A stretch of 64,000 nt of DNA from Lewinella sp038528965. Its GTDB lineage: Bacteria; Bacteroidota; Bacteroidia; Chitinophagales; Saprospiraceae. The notes beneath the pieces are model-generated. The model had not been told where the DNA came from, did no database searches, and worked only from the letters and a program-made list of their open reading frames with translations. Location of the stretch: the NCBI GenBank assembly GCA_038528965.1, contig JBCBEC010000001.1:124001-188000 (forward strand). Reading direction: 5' to 3'. Shown here in pieces: positions 33,447 to 42,179 of this stretch; within the stretch, counting starts at the first letter, position 1; each line of letters starts with the position of its first letter. The position numbers and the translations under genes were made by a program.

Positions 33447-35372
33447 TTATAATCCAGCCTCGTCCAATTTTGCTTGAGCTGCTTCCCATTCTTCCATTGC
33501 AGTATCTAAATCTGCTTGCAAAGCCTGGTGTTTTTGCACCGTCTCATTGGCACCGGTTTGCTGGTAAAAATTAGGATCAGCCATTTGTGTTTCTAATTTG
33601 GCAATCTCATTTTCCAGGCGGTCGATTTTCTTTTCTGCGTTAGATACCGCTCTGGTCAATTTTTTCCTTTCTTCGTAGGATAACTCCACGACTTTCGCCT
33701 TCTCTTCGGTTGCGGGTTTGCCGGTGTTGTTGGACTTACTGAGCTCTACCTGACGCATATTGTCCATCTTCCGTTTTTCGAGGAAAAAGTTGACATCGCC
33801 AAGGTGGTTATAGAGTTTTCGATCACGGAATTCAATGGTCCGATCAGTGAGTTCAGCTAAGAACTCCCGGTCGTGGCTTACGACAATCAGTGTCCCGTCA
33901 TACTCCATTAAGGCCTGCTTGAGTACATCCTTTGAGATGATATCCAAGTGGTTGGTAGGTTCGTCAAGGACTAACAAGTTAAAAGGCCGCAGTAGGAGGG
34001 CGGCTAAGGCCAAACGGGCACGTTCGCCTCCGGAAAGTACAGATACCTTTTTATCAACATCTTCGCCACTGAATAGAAACGCACCTAATACATTACGCAA
34101 GCGCGTACGCATCTCTGGTGGAGAAGAATTTTCCAGGGTTTGTAAGAGCGTTAGATCTCCCTGTAGCGCTTCCGATTGATTTTGAGCATAATAACCAACG
34201 GAGACATTATGTCCCAGATTGATATCTCCGCCGGTAGCTGGAATGTGGTTGATCAAGATCTTGGCCAGCGTCGTTTTACCCTGTCCGTTTTGCCCAACGA
34301 AAGCAACGCGGTCTCCGCGATCCAATTTGAGATCAATCTGATCGAGGACTTTTAGGTGACCATAAGATTTGCTGATTTTTTGCCCATGTACTACAATTTG
34401 ACCAGAGCGTGGGGCAGGGGGAAAGCGTAGCACCATGGCCTTGGTGTCTGCCTCATCTAGCTCGATGCGCTCCATCTTATCTAATTGCTTTTGCATTGAC
34501 TGGGCCAGCTTGGTCTTGGTAGCCTTGGCCATAAAGCGATTGATGGTCCGCTCCCTTTGAGCAATTACTTTTTGTTGGTTACTGTAGGCGGCTCCTAGTT
34601 TTTCCCGGCGTTCGGCCCGCAATGCTATATACTTCGAGTAAGGTGCCTTGTAGTCAAATAGTTTACCCATTTCGACCTCTACAGTGCGGGTGGTAACATT
34701 GTCGAGGAATTCTTTGTCGTGGGAAATCACTACCACCGAGCCAGGATAAGTTTGTAGGAACTGCTCTAGCCAGATAATGGACTCGATATCCAGGTGGTTA
34801 GTTGGCTCATCCAGCAGAAGATAATCTGGCTGAGCAAGCAACATTTTAGCCAGCTCGATACGCATTTGCCAGCCACCACTAAACTCATCAGTCAGGCGTT
34901 GAAAATCAGCCTGCGCAAAGCCTAGGCCCTTGAGTACCAACTCCGCCTGCGCTTCCATTCGATCACCTCCCAAGAAAATAAAGCGATCATTGAGCGTAGA
35001 GAAATCTTCAACGATTTTGGCGTAGGCTTCACTTTCGTAGTCGGTCCGCTCTTCCATGGCACGATTCAATTCAGCCAAGCGGACTTCAATTCTCCGCGCT
35101 TCAGCGAAAGCGGTGAGCGTTTCTTCCATTACCGTCTTACCCTTAGGGATGTTCATCTCCTGGTGCAGGAAACCAATTGTACGATCGGAGGGGATAGCGA
35201 TGTTCCCCTCATCCGGGCGTTGATAACGGGCGATGATCTTAAGTAAGGTCGACTTACCTGCCCCATTGCGGCCAACGAGTCCTACCTTGTCTTTATCTCC
35301 AATCACTACGGTTACGCGGTCGAGAAGAATGCGGTTGCCGTACTGCACGTAAATGTCACTGAGGGTAATCAT
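33447..35372 (-). CDS. ABC-F family ATPase (ribosome-associated type)
   Basis: A 641-aa protein with two ABC ATPase domains and no membrane segments. First Walker A: GLVGRNGAGKST; signature: FSGGWQMR; Walker B: YLLLDEPTNHLDIES. Second Walker A: FVGQNGQGKTT; signature: LSGGERARL; Walker B: LLVLDEPTNHLDI. A charged linker between the domains (around RTINRFMAKATKTKLAQSM) and a C-terminal coiled coil (KKLTRAVSNAEKKIDRLE) fit the Uup/YheS-like ABC-F group. These proteins act on the ribosome; some protect against antibiotics, but that cannot be inferred here. Confidence 0.93.
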   Translation of the reverse strand: MITLSDIYVQYGNRILLDRVTVVIGDKDKVGLVGRNGAGKSTLLKIIARYQRPDEGNIAIPSDRTIGFLHQEMNIPKGKTVMEETLTAFAEARRIEVRLAELNRAMEERTDYESEAYAKIVEDFSTLNDRFIFLGGDRMEAQAELVLKGLGFAQADFQRLTDEFSGGWQMRIELAKMLLAQPDYLLLDEPTNHLDIESIIWLEQFLQTYPGSVVVISHDKEFLDNVTTRTVEVEMGKLFDYKAPYSKYIALRAERREKLGAAYSNQQKVIAQRERTINRFMAKATKTKLAQSMQKQLDKMERIELDEADTKAMVLRFPPAPRSGQIVVHGQKISKSYGHLKVLDQIDLKLDRGDRVAFVGQNGQGKTTLAKILINHIPATGGDINLGHNVSVGYYAQNQSEALQGDLTLLQTLENSSPPEMRTRLRNVLGAFLFSGEDVDKKVSVLSGGERARLALAALLLRPFNLLVLDEPTNHLDIISKDVLKQALMEYDGTLIVVSHDREFLAELTDRTIEFRDRKLYNHLGDVNFFLEKRKMDNMRQVELSKSNNTGKPATEEKAKVVELSYEERKKLTRAVSNAEKKIDRLENEIAKLETQMADPNFYQQTGANETVQKHQALQADLDTAMEEWEAAQAKLDEAGL

Positions 35373-35740
35373 GAATAGCTGCGGATTTGCGCGCCAAAAG
35401 TACGGAATAGTGGAGAGAAAGTAGTGGGGGGAGAAGATTAGATGGGGGGATAGCCCGCACGGCGGGACCCACCCTATTCACCAGGTCCAACAACCACCTA
35501 ATCCTTCCGAGATTAGACAGCAGGATCATACCTATTGCAATGTAATTATCACAATAGCCAACAACATCCTTTGGTGAGCTTGAAAAACCGGGAATAAAAT
35601 ACCGCTGATTAGTAGGCCGCCAGAGCGCTCTTGCGACCAGGAAAATAGTGCCTTCGATGGGTGGCTTTTCACTGTACTCTCAACAAATTAAAGTAAAAAT
35701 TACCTTAAAAACAAATTTTGTGTCACTTTTTAAGTGGATA
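35373..35740. other. 368-bp spacer between the serine hydrolase and ABC-F genes
   Basis: No gene seen. It holds a -7 box for the ABC-F gene (35395-35402) and a GC-rich hairpin with CCCGC (35454-35458) and GCGGG (35462-35466) inside GGGGGGATAGCC...ACCCACCC, which could terminate the upstream serine hydrolase transcript. The rest is AT-rich without structure that I can see. Confidence 0.5.
35395..35402 (-). promoter_or_regulatory. Promoter -7 box for the ABC-F gene
   Basis: CAAAAGTA reads TACTTTTG on the minus strand, a TAnnTTTG match 22 bases before the ABC-F ATG. Confidence 0.5.
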
Positions 35741-37252
35741 CTATTTTTTGTTAGCCTTGATTTCGTGAAAGAAAATATCATCATTGGGTACGTCAAACGC
35801 TAATCCGGTTACTTCCCGATTGTTGTTGAGTTGAAACTGCACGGTACCGAAGTCAAACCAGGCGTGAGCTTCGTCCCACTGAATTTGCCAGGTATCGTAA
35901 TGCCAGTGGGTTAAGTTGGCGTTGAGCAGGGGAGCAGTGGCAAATTCTAATCGCAGTTGTTCTCCTTTGGCGATAACATTGATCGTGCCAAACATGGGAT
36001 CGTAGTATTCACCGGCGTACTGGTCCAGGCTAACGCTGGCTTCTGTGTTGGTAACTCGAGCATCCAAACGTTCCTGGTGCCGTTCCTCCCAGGCTTTTTG
36101 CCCTCTTTCTTGACGAGCCACTGCATTTTCCAACCACTTATCGGTATCACGCCCTAGATAGGAATCAATGATATAACTACCTAGCGCAGAAGACAAGCCC
36201 GTCATACTATTGGTGAGTACTACAATACCAAGGTTTTGGTCTGACACCATAGCCACGCGGGAGTACATACCATCGTAGCCACCACCGTGACCAACAATGG
36301 TGTGGCCATTACTATTACTGAGGAACCAACCCAAGCCAGCACTGCTGAAGTTTTTGTAGTTGCCCAAGGCATTATGTGGACGCCAAGTGTAATTGGTTAC
36401 TTCTTTGGGGAATATCTCTACACCATCAGTAGTGCCGTTGGCCATTTGCGTTTCGATCCACTTGAGCATATCACTAACGCTGGAGACAATTCCACCAGCA
36501 GCCCCCATATTATCCCAGTTGGCGTAGGGAATAGGCTGATTGTCATGGCGTGTAAGGTGCGGTGTCGCTACATTGGCCATCTCCGCAAGCGGAGTAACCG
36601 AAGTCTGGGTACGGTCCATACCAAGTGGACCTAAAAAATGTTCCTGTACATATTCGCTCCAAGATTGCCCCGTTACGGCTTTAATCACTTCCCCAGCAGT
36701 GATAAACATGAGGTTGGAATAGCCGTAACCAGCTCGCCACTCGTAGGCTTGCGGTACGTACTTCACCTGTCGTACTACCTCTTCAGCACTGAGGGCACTT
36801 TTGTACCATATTACGTCCCCACTAAAAGTGCCTAAGCCTGCTCGGTGGCACAGTAGGTCACGCACGATCATGTGGTTGGAAACATAATCGTCATAGACGG
36901 CAAAATAGGGCAAGTATTTCCTGACTGGATCGTCCAAATCTAATTTGCCTTCCAGGTGTAGCTTTGCGATAGCCGTGGAAATAAAGGCTTTAGTATTGGA
37001 GGCAATCGCAAAGAGGGTATTACCGTCCACTGCTTCATCCTCACCTTTTGTACGGGTGCCAAAGCCTTCGGCCATCACTATTTCACCGTCTTTAATGATG
37101 CCCACCGCAAAACCGGGAACATTATAAGCCGTAAGTGCCTGCTCTGCGGCTGCTCGAAATTCAGCGGCTGTCTGTGCGGATAGCTGTAAGCTTGTAGCAA
37201 GGGTAAAAAGGCAAATAGTTGAAAGGAGGAGGATACGAAAACGAAGTACCAT
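35741..37252 (-). CDS. Exported beta-lactamase-fold serine hydrolase (class C/PBP-like)
   Basis: A 503-aa protein with a signal peptide (MVLRFRILLLSTICLFTLAT, cleavage near SAQ). The catalytic SxxK is S85-N-T-K88 in FAIASNTKAF, YxN is Y178-S-N in AGYGYSNLMF, and the third motif is HGGG in TIVGHGGGYDG. These mark the beta-lactamase/AmpC/D-Ala-D-Ala peptidase superfamily (Pfam Beta-lactamase). The C-terminal ~105 residues resemble DUF3471, often fused to such domains. It may be an esterase, a peptidase or a peptidoglycan enzyme; antibiotic hydrolysis should not be assumed. A long leader precedes it. Confidence 0.88.
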   Translation of the reverse strand: MVLRFRILLLSTICLFTLATSLQLSAQTAAEFRAAAEQALTAYNVPGFAVGIIKDGEIVMAEGFGTRTKGEDEAVDGNTLFAIASNTKAFISTAIAKLHLEGKLDLDDPVRKYLPYFAVYDDYVSNHMIVRDLLCHRAGLGTFSGDVIWYKSALSAEEVVRQVKYVPQAYEWRAGYGYSNLMFITAGEVIKAVTGQSWSEYVQEHFLGPLGMDRTQTSVTPLAEMANVATPHLTRHDNQPIPYANWDNMGAAGGIVSSVSDMLKWIETQMANGTTDGVEIFPKEVTNYTWRPHNALGNYKNFSSAGLGWFLSNSNGHTIVGHGGGYDGMYSRVAMVSDQNLGIVVLTNSMTGLSSALGSYIIDSYLGRDTDKWLENAVARQERGQKAWEERHQERLDARVTNTEASVSLDQYAGEYYDPMFGTINVIAKGEQLRLEFATAPLLNANLTHWHYDTWQIQWDEAHAWFDFGTVQFQLNNNREVTGLAFDVPNDDIFFHEIKANKK

Positions 37253-37346
37253 AGACAGTTACGATTTGATTACAAGAACACTACTTTTTGATAGACCGGA
37301 ATATGCTAAATTCTGATCCAGATCTCCGGTGAATGCCATAGTGATC

Positions 37347-37354
37347 CAAAGATA
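37347..37354 (-). promoter_or_regulatory. Promoter -7 box for the serine hydrolase gene
   Basis: CAAAGATA reads TATCTTTG on the minus strand, a TAnnTTTG match about 95 bases upstream of the ATG at 37252. No properly spaced TTG. Confidence 0.4.
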
Positions 37355-37833
37355 GAAATTGTTCGATTCTCGTGCTAAGAGGTAGCAAAACCTCATCAAA
37401 GGCATTTAAAGTGAAAAAAATTGAGCCTCATTTTTACCCTGTTTTGAGGAAAAAAGATTTTTGCTGAGCGATAGCTAGGAAAGTGTAAAAAAATCAAGTG
37501 ACGGCGGTTCGAGGTTTTAAGTGTTTGTTTTTGAGTTTATTATGGTTTTGTTTTTCTCTTATGAATTCTGTTGCCACTGTATGTTTGGTCTGTTTTTTGA
37601 ATAGAAAGTTGAAAAATCATGAGCTTTCCCAGCTGCTGATCTGCTCGCACCTTTGTAGTGCAAGGAGGGAAAGCATGCCCACCAAACTTATAGTTAATCA
37701 GGCATACTGACTCTTCTCTGTATAACCAAAATTTATTACTGACTACTGCTGTGGTACACACAACTTAAAACTGTGAGGTAATGCCCTCTACAGAACACTG
37801 AACTAATGCCGCAGCACCAAAAAACTTTTTATC
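37355..37833. other. Non-coding region before the 410-aa lipoprotein gene
   Basis: About 480 bases without a supported gene; 70-codon frames on both strands look random. It contains GCACCTTTG at 37647-37655, a partial -7 box, and TATTACTGA at 37734-37742, a word that recurs as TATTACTGAAC around the T9SS gene at 40723. The lipoprotein start is at 37834, so the 5' leader may be long. Confidence 0.45.
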
Positions 37834-39066
37834 ATGAAAACCAAATTCTTTAACACCCGATTGAGCATTTTGGCCTACAGCGCCGCACTGATGCTGGGCC
37901 TTTTTGCCTTTAATAGCTGTGAAAAGGACCAGGTAGAACCTACTACTGCACCAAATGGTGAGGTAACTTTCCGCGAAGAAATGGGCGACGGTGACGTTAA
38001 CTATGCGGTGGCGGATGAGCTGCTTGGTCAGATCGACTACGGGGCCATCAACTACACAGAAGAGTTAGGAATCTTAAAGTTTGCCTCTGATGAAAACCTA
38101 CAACAGACCCTCCAGTTGATCGAAGGAGCGGCAGACGCACTGAACGAAGAGATCTACAGCAGTATCGCCGGTCTTCCAGAGGAAGAAGTAGATGCGATGG
38201 AAATCAACGACAACTACGCTTACGAGGTCTTTGAGGACAATTTTCCGCAGTTCACTTCTTTCCGGGCTATGGCTAACGAGGAAATTGAAGCCTTCTTTGC
38301 GCAGGAGGAGTTGAACGATGAAGCAGATCCTTCAGATGTTTATGATGCCATTCCTGATGTACTAGGTACAGTTCTCAATACCTCTGGTGAAGTAGCAAGC
38401 TACGATGGCGGTGAGTTGGAAGAGCAAGTACATATTGCCAAGCTGGACGGTGGTAACTACACTGTAATGGATGGTGATGCTGGTACCGTCCGTACGCTGC
38501 GCGAAGATCTGAGCTTTGATGAAATCTCTGAGATCATCAATGTGAAAGTAGTAGATGAGCCAGAAGAAGGCCGCAGCTGCTGCCGCTCTAACCGCACGGT
38601 GAGCAACACTCGCTACGTAAATCAGTGGGGCCGTCGTTACCGGGCTAAGTACCGCGTACGTATCCGTAACTTCTCTTTCTTTTTCTGGAACGTACACCGC
38701 GCGTCTTCGCAGCTGAAGTCTCGTCGTAAGAGTGGCTGGTTCTGGAAGAAGCACTACACCACGATCGGCATCAATCAGCAAGGTAATGTTTACCCATCTA
38801 CTTACTACACTTACACTTGTGTCAAGGCGTACTACGATTTTGTAGAAGAGAAGTGGAAGTACAAAGTGGATACTTGTGTGGGAGAGAACAAGTGTGAGGG
38901 TGAGGCCTTAAACGCTGCTACCTCTGGTACTAAGTACACCTGGAAGCATGAGCGCACGCGGAACTATAGCTCTAAGGTAAGCGCCAGTGACAAGGATGGA
39001 ACTGCTGGAATCCTAAGAGCAACCTTCACCTGGAGAGGACAAACCTTAAGCTTGTCGATCTGCTAA
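37834..39066 (+). CDS. Unknown lipoprotein with acidic and basic halves
   Basis: A 410-aa protein with a lipoprotein signal (SAALMLGLFAFNSCEKD, acylated Cys near residue 29). Residues of about 30-245 are strongly acidic and look helical. The rest is basic, aromatic and Cys-containing: it begins RSCCRSNRTVSNTRYVNQWG, continues with SQLKSRRKSGWFWKK, and has further Cys residues in TYTCVKAYYD, DTCVGENKC and the final LSIC. The basic half may be a disulfide-bonded beta domain. I recognise no family and no sorting tail. The gene appears single, with a long leader and its own terminator. Confidence 0.75.
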   Translation: MKTKFFNTRLSILAYSAALMLGLFAFNSCEKDQVEPTTAPNGEVTFREEMGDGDVNYAVADELLGQIDYGAINYTEELGILKFASDENLQQTLQLIEGAADALNEEIYSSIAGLPEEEVDAMEINDNYAYEVFEDNFPQFTSFRAMANEEIEAFFAQEELNDEADPSDVYDAIPDVLGTVLNTSGEVASYDGGELEEQVHIAKLDGGNYTVMDGDAGTVRTLREDLSFDEISEIINVKVVDEPEEGRSCCRSNRTVSNTRYVNQWGRRYRAKYRVRIRNFSFFFWNVHRASSQLKSRRKSGWFWKKHYTTIGINQQGNVYPSTYYTYTCVKAYYDFVEEKWKYKVDTCVGENKCEGEALNAATSGTKYTWKHERTRNYSSKVSASDKDGTAGILRATFTWRGQTLSLSIC

Positions 39067-39110
39067 GGTAACGCGAACCGATAATACCCAATATACCAAA
39101 TAGAAAACCT

Positions 39111-39140
39111 CAGTCCTGCCTGTAACTACGGGCAGGACTG
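39111..39140. terminator. Bidirectional terminator after the unknown lipoprotein gene
   Basis: CAGTCCTGCC (39111-39120) pairs perfectly with GGCAGGACTG (39131-39140), 10-base loop, followed by TTTTG on the + strand and preceded by AAAACCT, which gives a weak T-run for the minus strand. It lies between convergent genes. Confidence 0.8.
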
Positions 39141-39145
39141 TTTTG

Positions 39146-40594
39146 CTACACTGCAATGATTGCGAGTAGCCATTCTCTTTGGATCAACGGGGTGTCGCTT
39201 TTGATACGGTCCTTTACTTCCTGCAGTTTGGCTTGGTCCTTTAACCACTTGTACTTATTGATTTGCCGCATTACTGATATAAAATGCAAATAGGCTTTTT
39301 TGTCGAATTCGGCAATATCGGCACGGCGCACCTTCAACTCCATTGCTCGAATCCGACTCTCTAATAAGTCGTGGTCGGTAGCAAAGTAGATCTTGATGAG
39401 TAAGATATCACAACTTAAACTAAAGTTTACATCTTCAAAGAGTTTGTAAGTGATCATTGCTTCTGCATCCTGATACTCTTCTTGCGCAAACAGGAGCTCA
39501 GCTTGGCACAGACTGTAAATTTCTTCCGGATACTTGGTGCCTAGGATTTTATCCGCTGGAACAAGCTGCAACAAGTGCGCTACCCACTCCAACTCTTTTT
39601 GCTTGATCCCAAAATTTACCAGTAATTTCAAGGTGCTGATATGCATCTTGTCTCCCCGGTGAAAAAAATAGCCACGCTGTAGGTGCTCTTTGTACAAAGC
39701 TACCAGATTAGAAGAAAGCTGGGTGTTGCCAGATAGCTTATAGTGCCTACCAAAGAAGTAGCGGTAGAAGGTCTGAATATTATTGATCTCAGCCAACGGG
39801 ATAAGATGTTCTTTTTCCCGAATTAAGCGCTCAAATCGCAAAAAGAGCTCATCATTTTCTGGCTGGTGAAAAACCTGTAACGCCAAGTGATAAACCTCAG
39901 CATTAATGGTGTGTACAGATTGGTATTTGGGGTAAGTTTCCTCTACGTATTCCGAAAATTGATTGGCGTAGCTATCAGGGTTTAATCGGTACAACTTGGA
40001 GTACGAGAGGATAATGGCCAACTCGAGTTTTTTGGCAAAGAAGCCCTGATCGAAATAGGTGTCAACTGCCTGTAGGCTGCTTAACTTAGAGTTGGGGTCA
40101 TAAGAGCCAGCAAAGGAAACGGCCAGCTCCTCTAGACGGGACCGCAGTAGATAATCGTAACTGTCATGCCGGTTTTCTCGATCCCAGTCTTTACGGAATT
40201 TTCGGATGACCGACCAGAAACGCGCCACGTTTCCGTTAGTGGCAAAAAAACGAGCCAGGCCATAGTCCAATCGCTTTTCCAGCTCCGGTTCTAGTTCTTC
40301 GTAGGCCACAAAACGCTCTACTAGTTTGTTTAAAGCAGAAGAAAGGCTGTCAATTTCATTTTTGGTATTGGCGGAATAAAAAGAATGGGGAAAAAAGTGA
40401 GCTTGGAGATTTTCTTTTTCTAAAGCCTTACTCCTAGGGTTAGCGTCATACTTTAAGACTATTTCAAGCAATTCTTGAAGCTGGAGAGCATTGGATTTGT
40501 GGTTGAAATAAGGGGATTTGACGAATTGCTGTAAACGCCTGCGCTGTTTCTTGCTCAGGTAGCTGACTACCTCAATCAATTTACTACTTGGCAT
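39146..40594 (-). CDS. All-helical protein of unknown function (482 aa), distant family copy 2
   Basis: A 482-aa soluble helical protein without signal peptide. The N-terminal signature is VVSYLSKKQRRRLQQFVKSP, followed by YFNHKSNALQLQELLEIV. The first ten or so positions match the LSKxEKRxF start of the proteins at 594 and 46638, and overall size and composition agree, but the SPYFN motif is specific to this branch. It is likely a helical-repeat protein; function unknown. It is divergent from the T9SS protein gene at 40723 and shares a 128-base upstream region with it. Confidence 0.8.
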   Translation of the reverse strand: MPSSKLIEVVSYLSKKQRRRLQQFVKSPYFNHKSNALQLQELLEIVLKYDANPRSKALEKENLQAHFFPHSFYSANTKNEIDSLSSALNKLVERFVAYEELEPELEKRLDYGLARFFATNGNVARFWSVIRKFRKDWDRENRHDSYDYLLRSRLEELAVSFAGSYDPNSKLSSLQAVDTYFDQGFFAKKLELAIILSYSKLYRLNPDSYANQFSEYVEETYPKYQSVHTINAEVYHLALQVFHQPENDELFLRFERLIREKEHLIPLAEINNIQTFYRYFFGRHYKLSGNTQLSSNLVALYKEHLQRGYFFHRGDKMHISTLKLLVNFGIKQKELEWVAHLLQLVPADKILGTKYPEEIYSLCQAELLFAQEEYQDAEAMITYKLFEDVNFSLSCDILLIKIYFATDHDLLESRIRAMELKVRRADIAEFDKKAYLHFISVMRQINKYKWLKDQAKLQEVKDRIKSDTPLIQREWLLAIIAV

Positions 40595-40674
40595 AGGAAA
40601 GGATTGTAAGCTTTAGACTTTAAAAATGGAGAAAATTCGAAAAAAGTGAGCTATGTCCATTTGGGTTCACCCTC

Positions 40675-40682
40675 TACTTTTG
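40675..40682 (+). promoter_or_regulatory. Promoter -7 box for the T9SS protein at 40723
   Basis: TACTTTTG matches TAnnTTTG 40 bases before the ATG. Transcription would start near 40689, so the leader begins almost directly with TATTACTGAAC (40694-40704). Confidence 0.5.
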
Positions 40683-40722
40683 GACCCAGATATTATTACT
40701 GAACGAAAAAAACTCAAAAACC

Positions 40723-41859
40723 ATGGAATTCCCTTTCCAATCAACCCGAATTTTCTTTTGCCTTTTCTTTTGCTTTCTCTCAATCGGTGCTATCTATGCT
40801 CAGGAGGCTACGTGTTCACTCTCTCCGCCGGATGAAGTTTTCGTTACTGAACAGGATGCTGCCTACGAGCTGGAGTGGGAGAATCAGGAAGAGGCTATAT
40901 CCTACCGCGTTGTAGTAGTGGACACAGAAAGCTCTGATATTCTCTTCTCCGAGACAGTGGAACAAGCTAGAGTGGATATTGTTGGCTTGTCCTTTACGAC
41001 AGCTACCTATGTAGGCATTGCCAGCGTTTGCGAAAACGGCGACGAAGGCAATTATGGATACTTCGGTCCTGAGTCTAACTCCACTATTATTGTCCAAGAC
41101 ATCGTGATGCAAATGCAGGGTGAGGATGGTCCGCGTACCCTAGAGTGTGAAACAGAGACGGAACAACTCATTGCCGCATCGGTCAGTGGATTTGTACACA
41201 CTAATTTCAATGTTACCCCTCCGGTTAACGGTGCCGGTAGTCACCAGATTCAGGGTGCCCTAGTTGACATTATGCTAGTGGAGCAAGGTACGGGTAACGT
41301 ATTTGCACAAGCAACAATGCTCACCCACGCCAACAATACACTAACTAACTCAAATAACTGGATTAATGTAACCAATGCTGGAAGTAACTACGATTTTATT
41401 AGCCCAAACCAACATTTCTTCAGCTACAGCAACTCTAATCAAGGGCAGTTTGACTTCTGGATTAGCGCGGCCTTACCCGGTGACCAGGCTTACCAATTGA
41501 TGGTGGAGCAGCGTGATTGTCCCAACGTGAACAAGATCGTGCAAACCCGTAGCCGAGGTGGAAACGACCTGCGGTCCGGCGGACAAGGAGAATGGAAACC
41601 ATCGTCCTTTATAATGAAGCGTGTTGAACTTGCTGATGAACTAACGATCTACCCCAACCCAACCACCAACCAAGTTATATTGACTATTCCAACCCAAGAA
41701 GTGAATGTATTCGACAGCCAGGGTCAACTCGTATTCCAGGCCGTCAATTCATCACCCCAACAAACCATTTATGTCAGCGAATGGCCAGCCGGAACCTATT
41801 TTGTTCAGGCGATCACCGCCGCAGGGGAAGCTATCGCTCGACCATTTCAGAAGCTATAA
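40723..41859 (+). CDS. Secreted protein with T9SS sorting tail, function unknown
   Basis: A 378-aa protein with a signal peptide (STRIFFCLFFCFLSIGAIYA). Residues of about 30-125 look like a fibronectin type III-like domain (YELEWENQEEAISYRVVVVD). The middle is a beta-rich region of unknown type with paired Cys. The last ~75 residues (TIYPNPTTNQVILTIP onward, ending ARPFQKL) are a T9SS type A sorting domain. No catalytic motif is visible. It is divergent from a helical unknown and flanked by copies of a 11-base word, one of them in an inverted pair after its stop. Confidence 0.8.
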   Translation: MEFPFQSTRIFFCLFFCFLSIGAIYAQEATCSLSPPDEVFVTEQDAAYELEWENQEEAISYRVVVVDTESSDILFSETVEQARVDIVGLSFTTATYVGIASVCENGDEGNYGYFGPESNSTIIVQDIVMQMQGEDGPRTLECETETEQLIAASVSGFVHTNFNVTPPVNGAGSHQIQGALVDIMLVEQGTGNVFAQATMLTHANNTLTNSNNWINVTNAGSNYDFISPNQHFFSYSNSNQGQFDFWISAALPGDQAYQLMVEQRDCPNVNKIVQTRSRGGNDLRSGGQGEWKPSSFIMKRVELADELTIYPNPTTNQVILTIPTQEVNVFDSQGQLVFQAVNSSPQQTIYVSEWPAGTYFVQAITAAGEAIARPFQKL

Positions 41860-41874
41860 TTAGATCACCCTCTT

Positions 41875-41946
41875 TATTACTGAACCTTGAGTTTCTTGCC
41901 GCTTATTTGATTGGTAGTGGTCAAGACTTAGTTCAGTAATATTTTT
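41875..41946 (+). terminator. Inverted repeat with T-run after the T9SS gene
   Basis: TATTACTGAAC (41875-41885) and GTTCAGTAATA (41931-41941) form a perfect 11-base stem with a 45-base loop, followed by TTTTT. The loop is long for a terminator. The left arm is identical to 40694-40704 in the leader of the same gene. Confidence 0.45.
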
Positions 41947-42073
41947 CGCCTGGCCTGGTACCTTGTGTGCCGGGCTAGGTATTTTCTAGTAAACGTTGGG
42001 AGTGAACTACTTGATAAGTTATTGATTGTCAAGGCCTCATGTTTGTTAGCGATGAGGGGGCAAGGAATGCCGA

Positions 42074-42112
42074 CAAAAAAAGCGAAGCTCTGATAAACCA
42101 AAGCTCCGCTTT
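42074..42112 (-). terminator. Terminator of the leuACDB operon
   Basis: On the minus strand: AAAGCGGAGCT, loop, AGCTTCGCTTT, then a run of seven T. Stem of 10 pairs with one mismatch. It lies 68 bases after the leuB stop and is a textbook intrinsic terminator. Confidence 0.85.
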
Positions 42113-42179
42113 CAAATACTCAAATCGTTAATTGGGAGGCAACGCTAAGCTGCCTTCCAACTATCGTTTACCGCTTATT

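Noticed and set aside
35741..37252. Antibiotic-resistance beta-lactamase
   Set aside because: The SxxK/YxN/HGGG motifs define a broad hydrolase superfamily, and the C-terminal extension is typical of non-resistance members.
37498..37710. 70-codon + strand frame with a hydrophobic start
   Set aside because: Starts at an unlikely codon, has no ribosome-binding site that I can see and a Cys-rich random composition.
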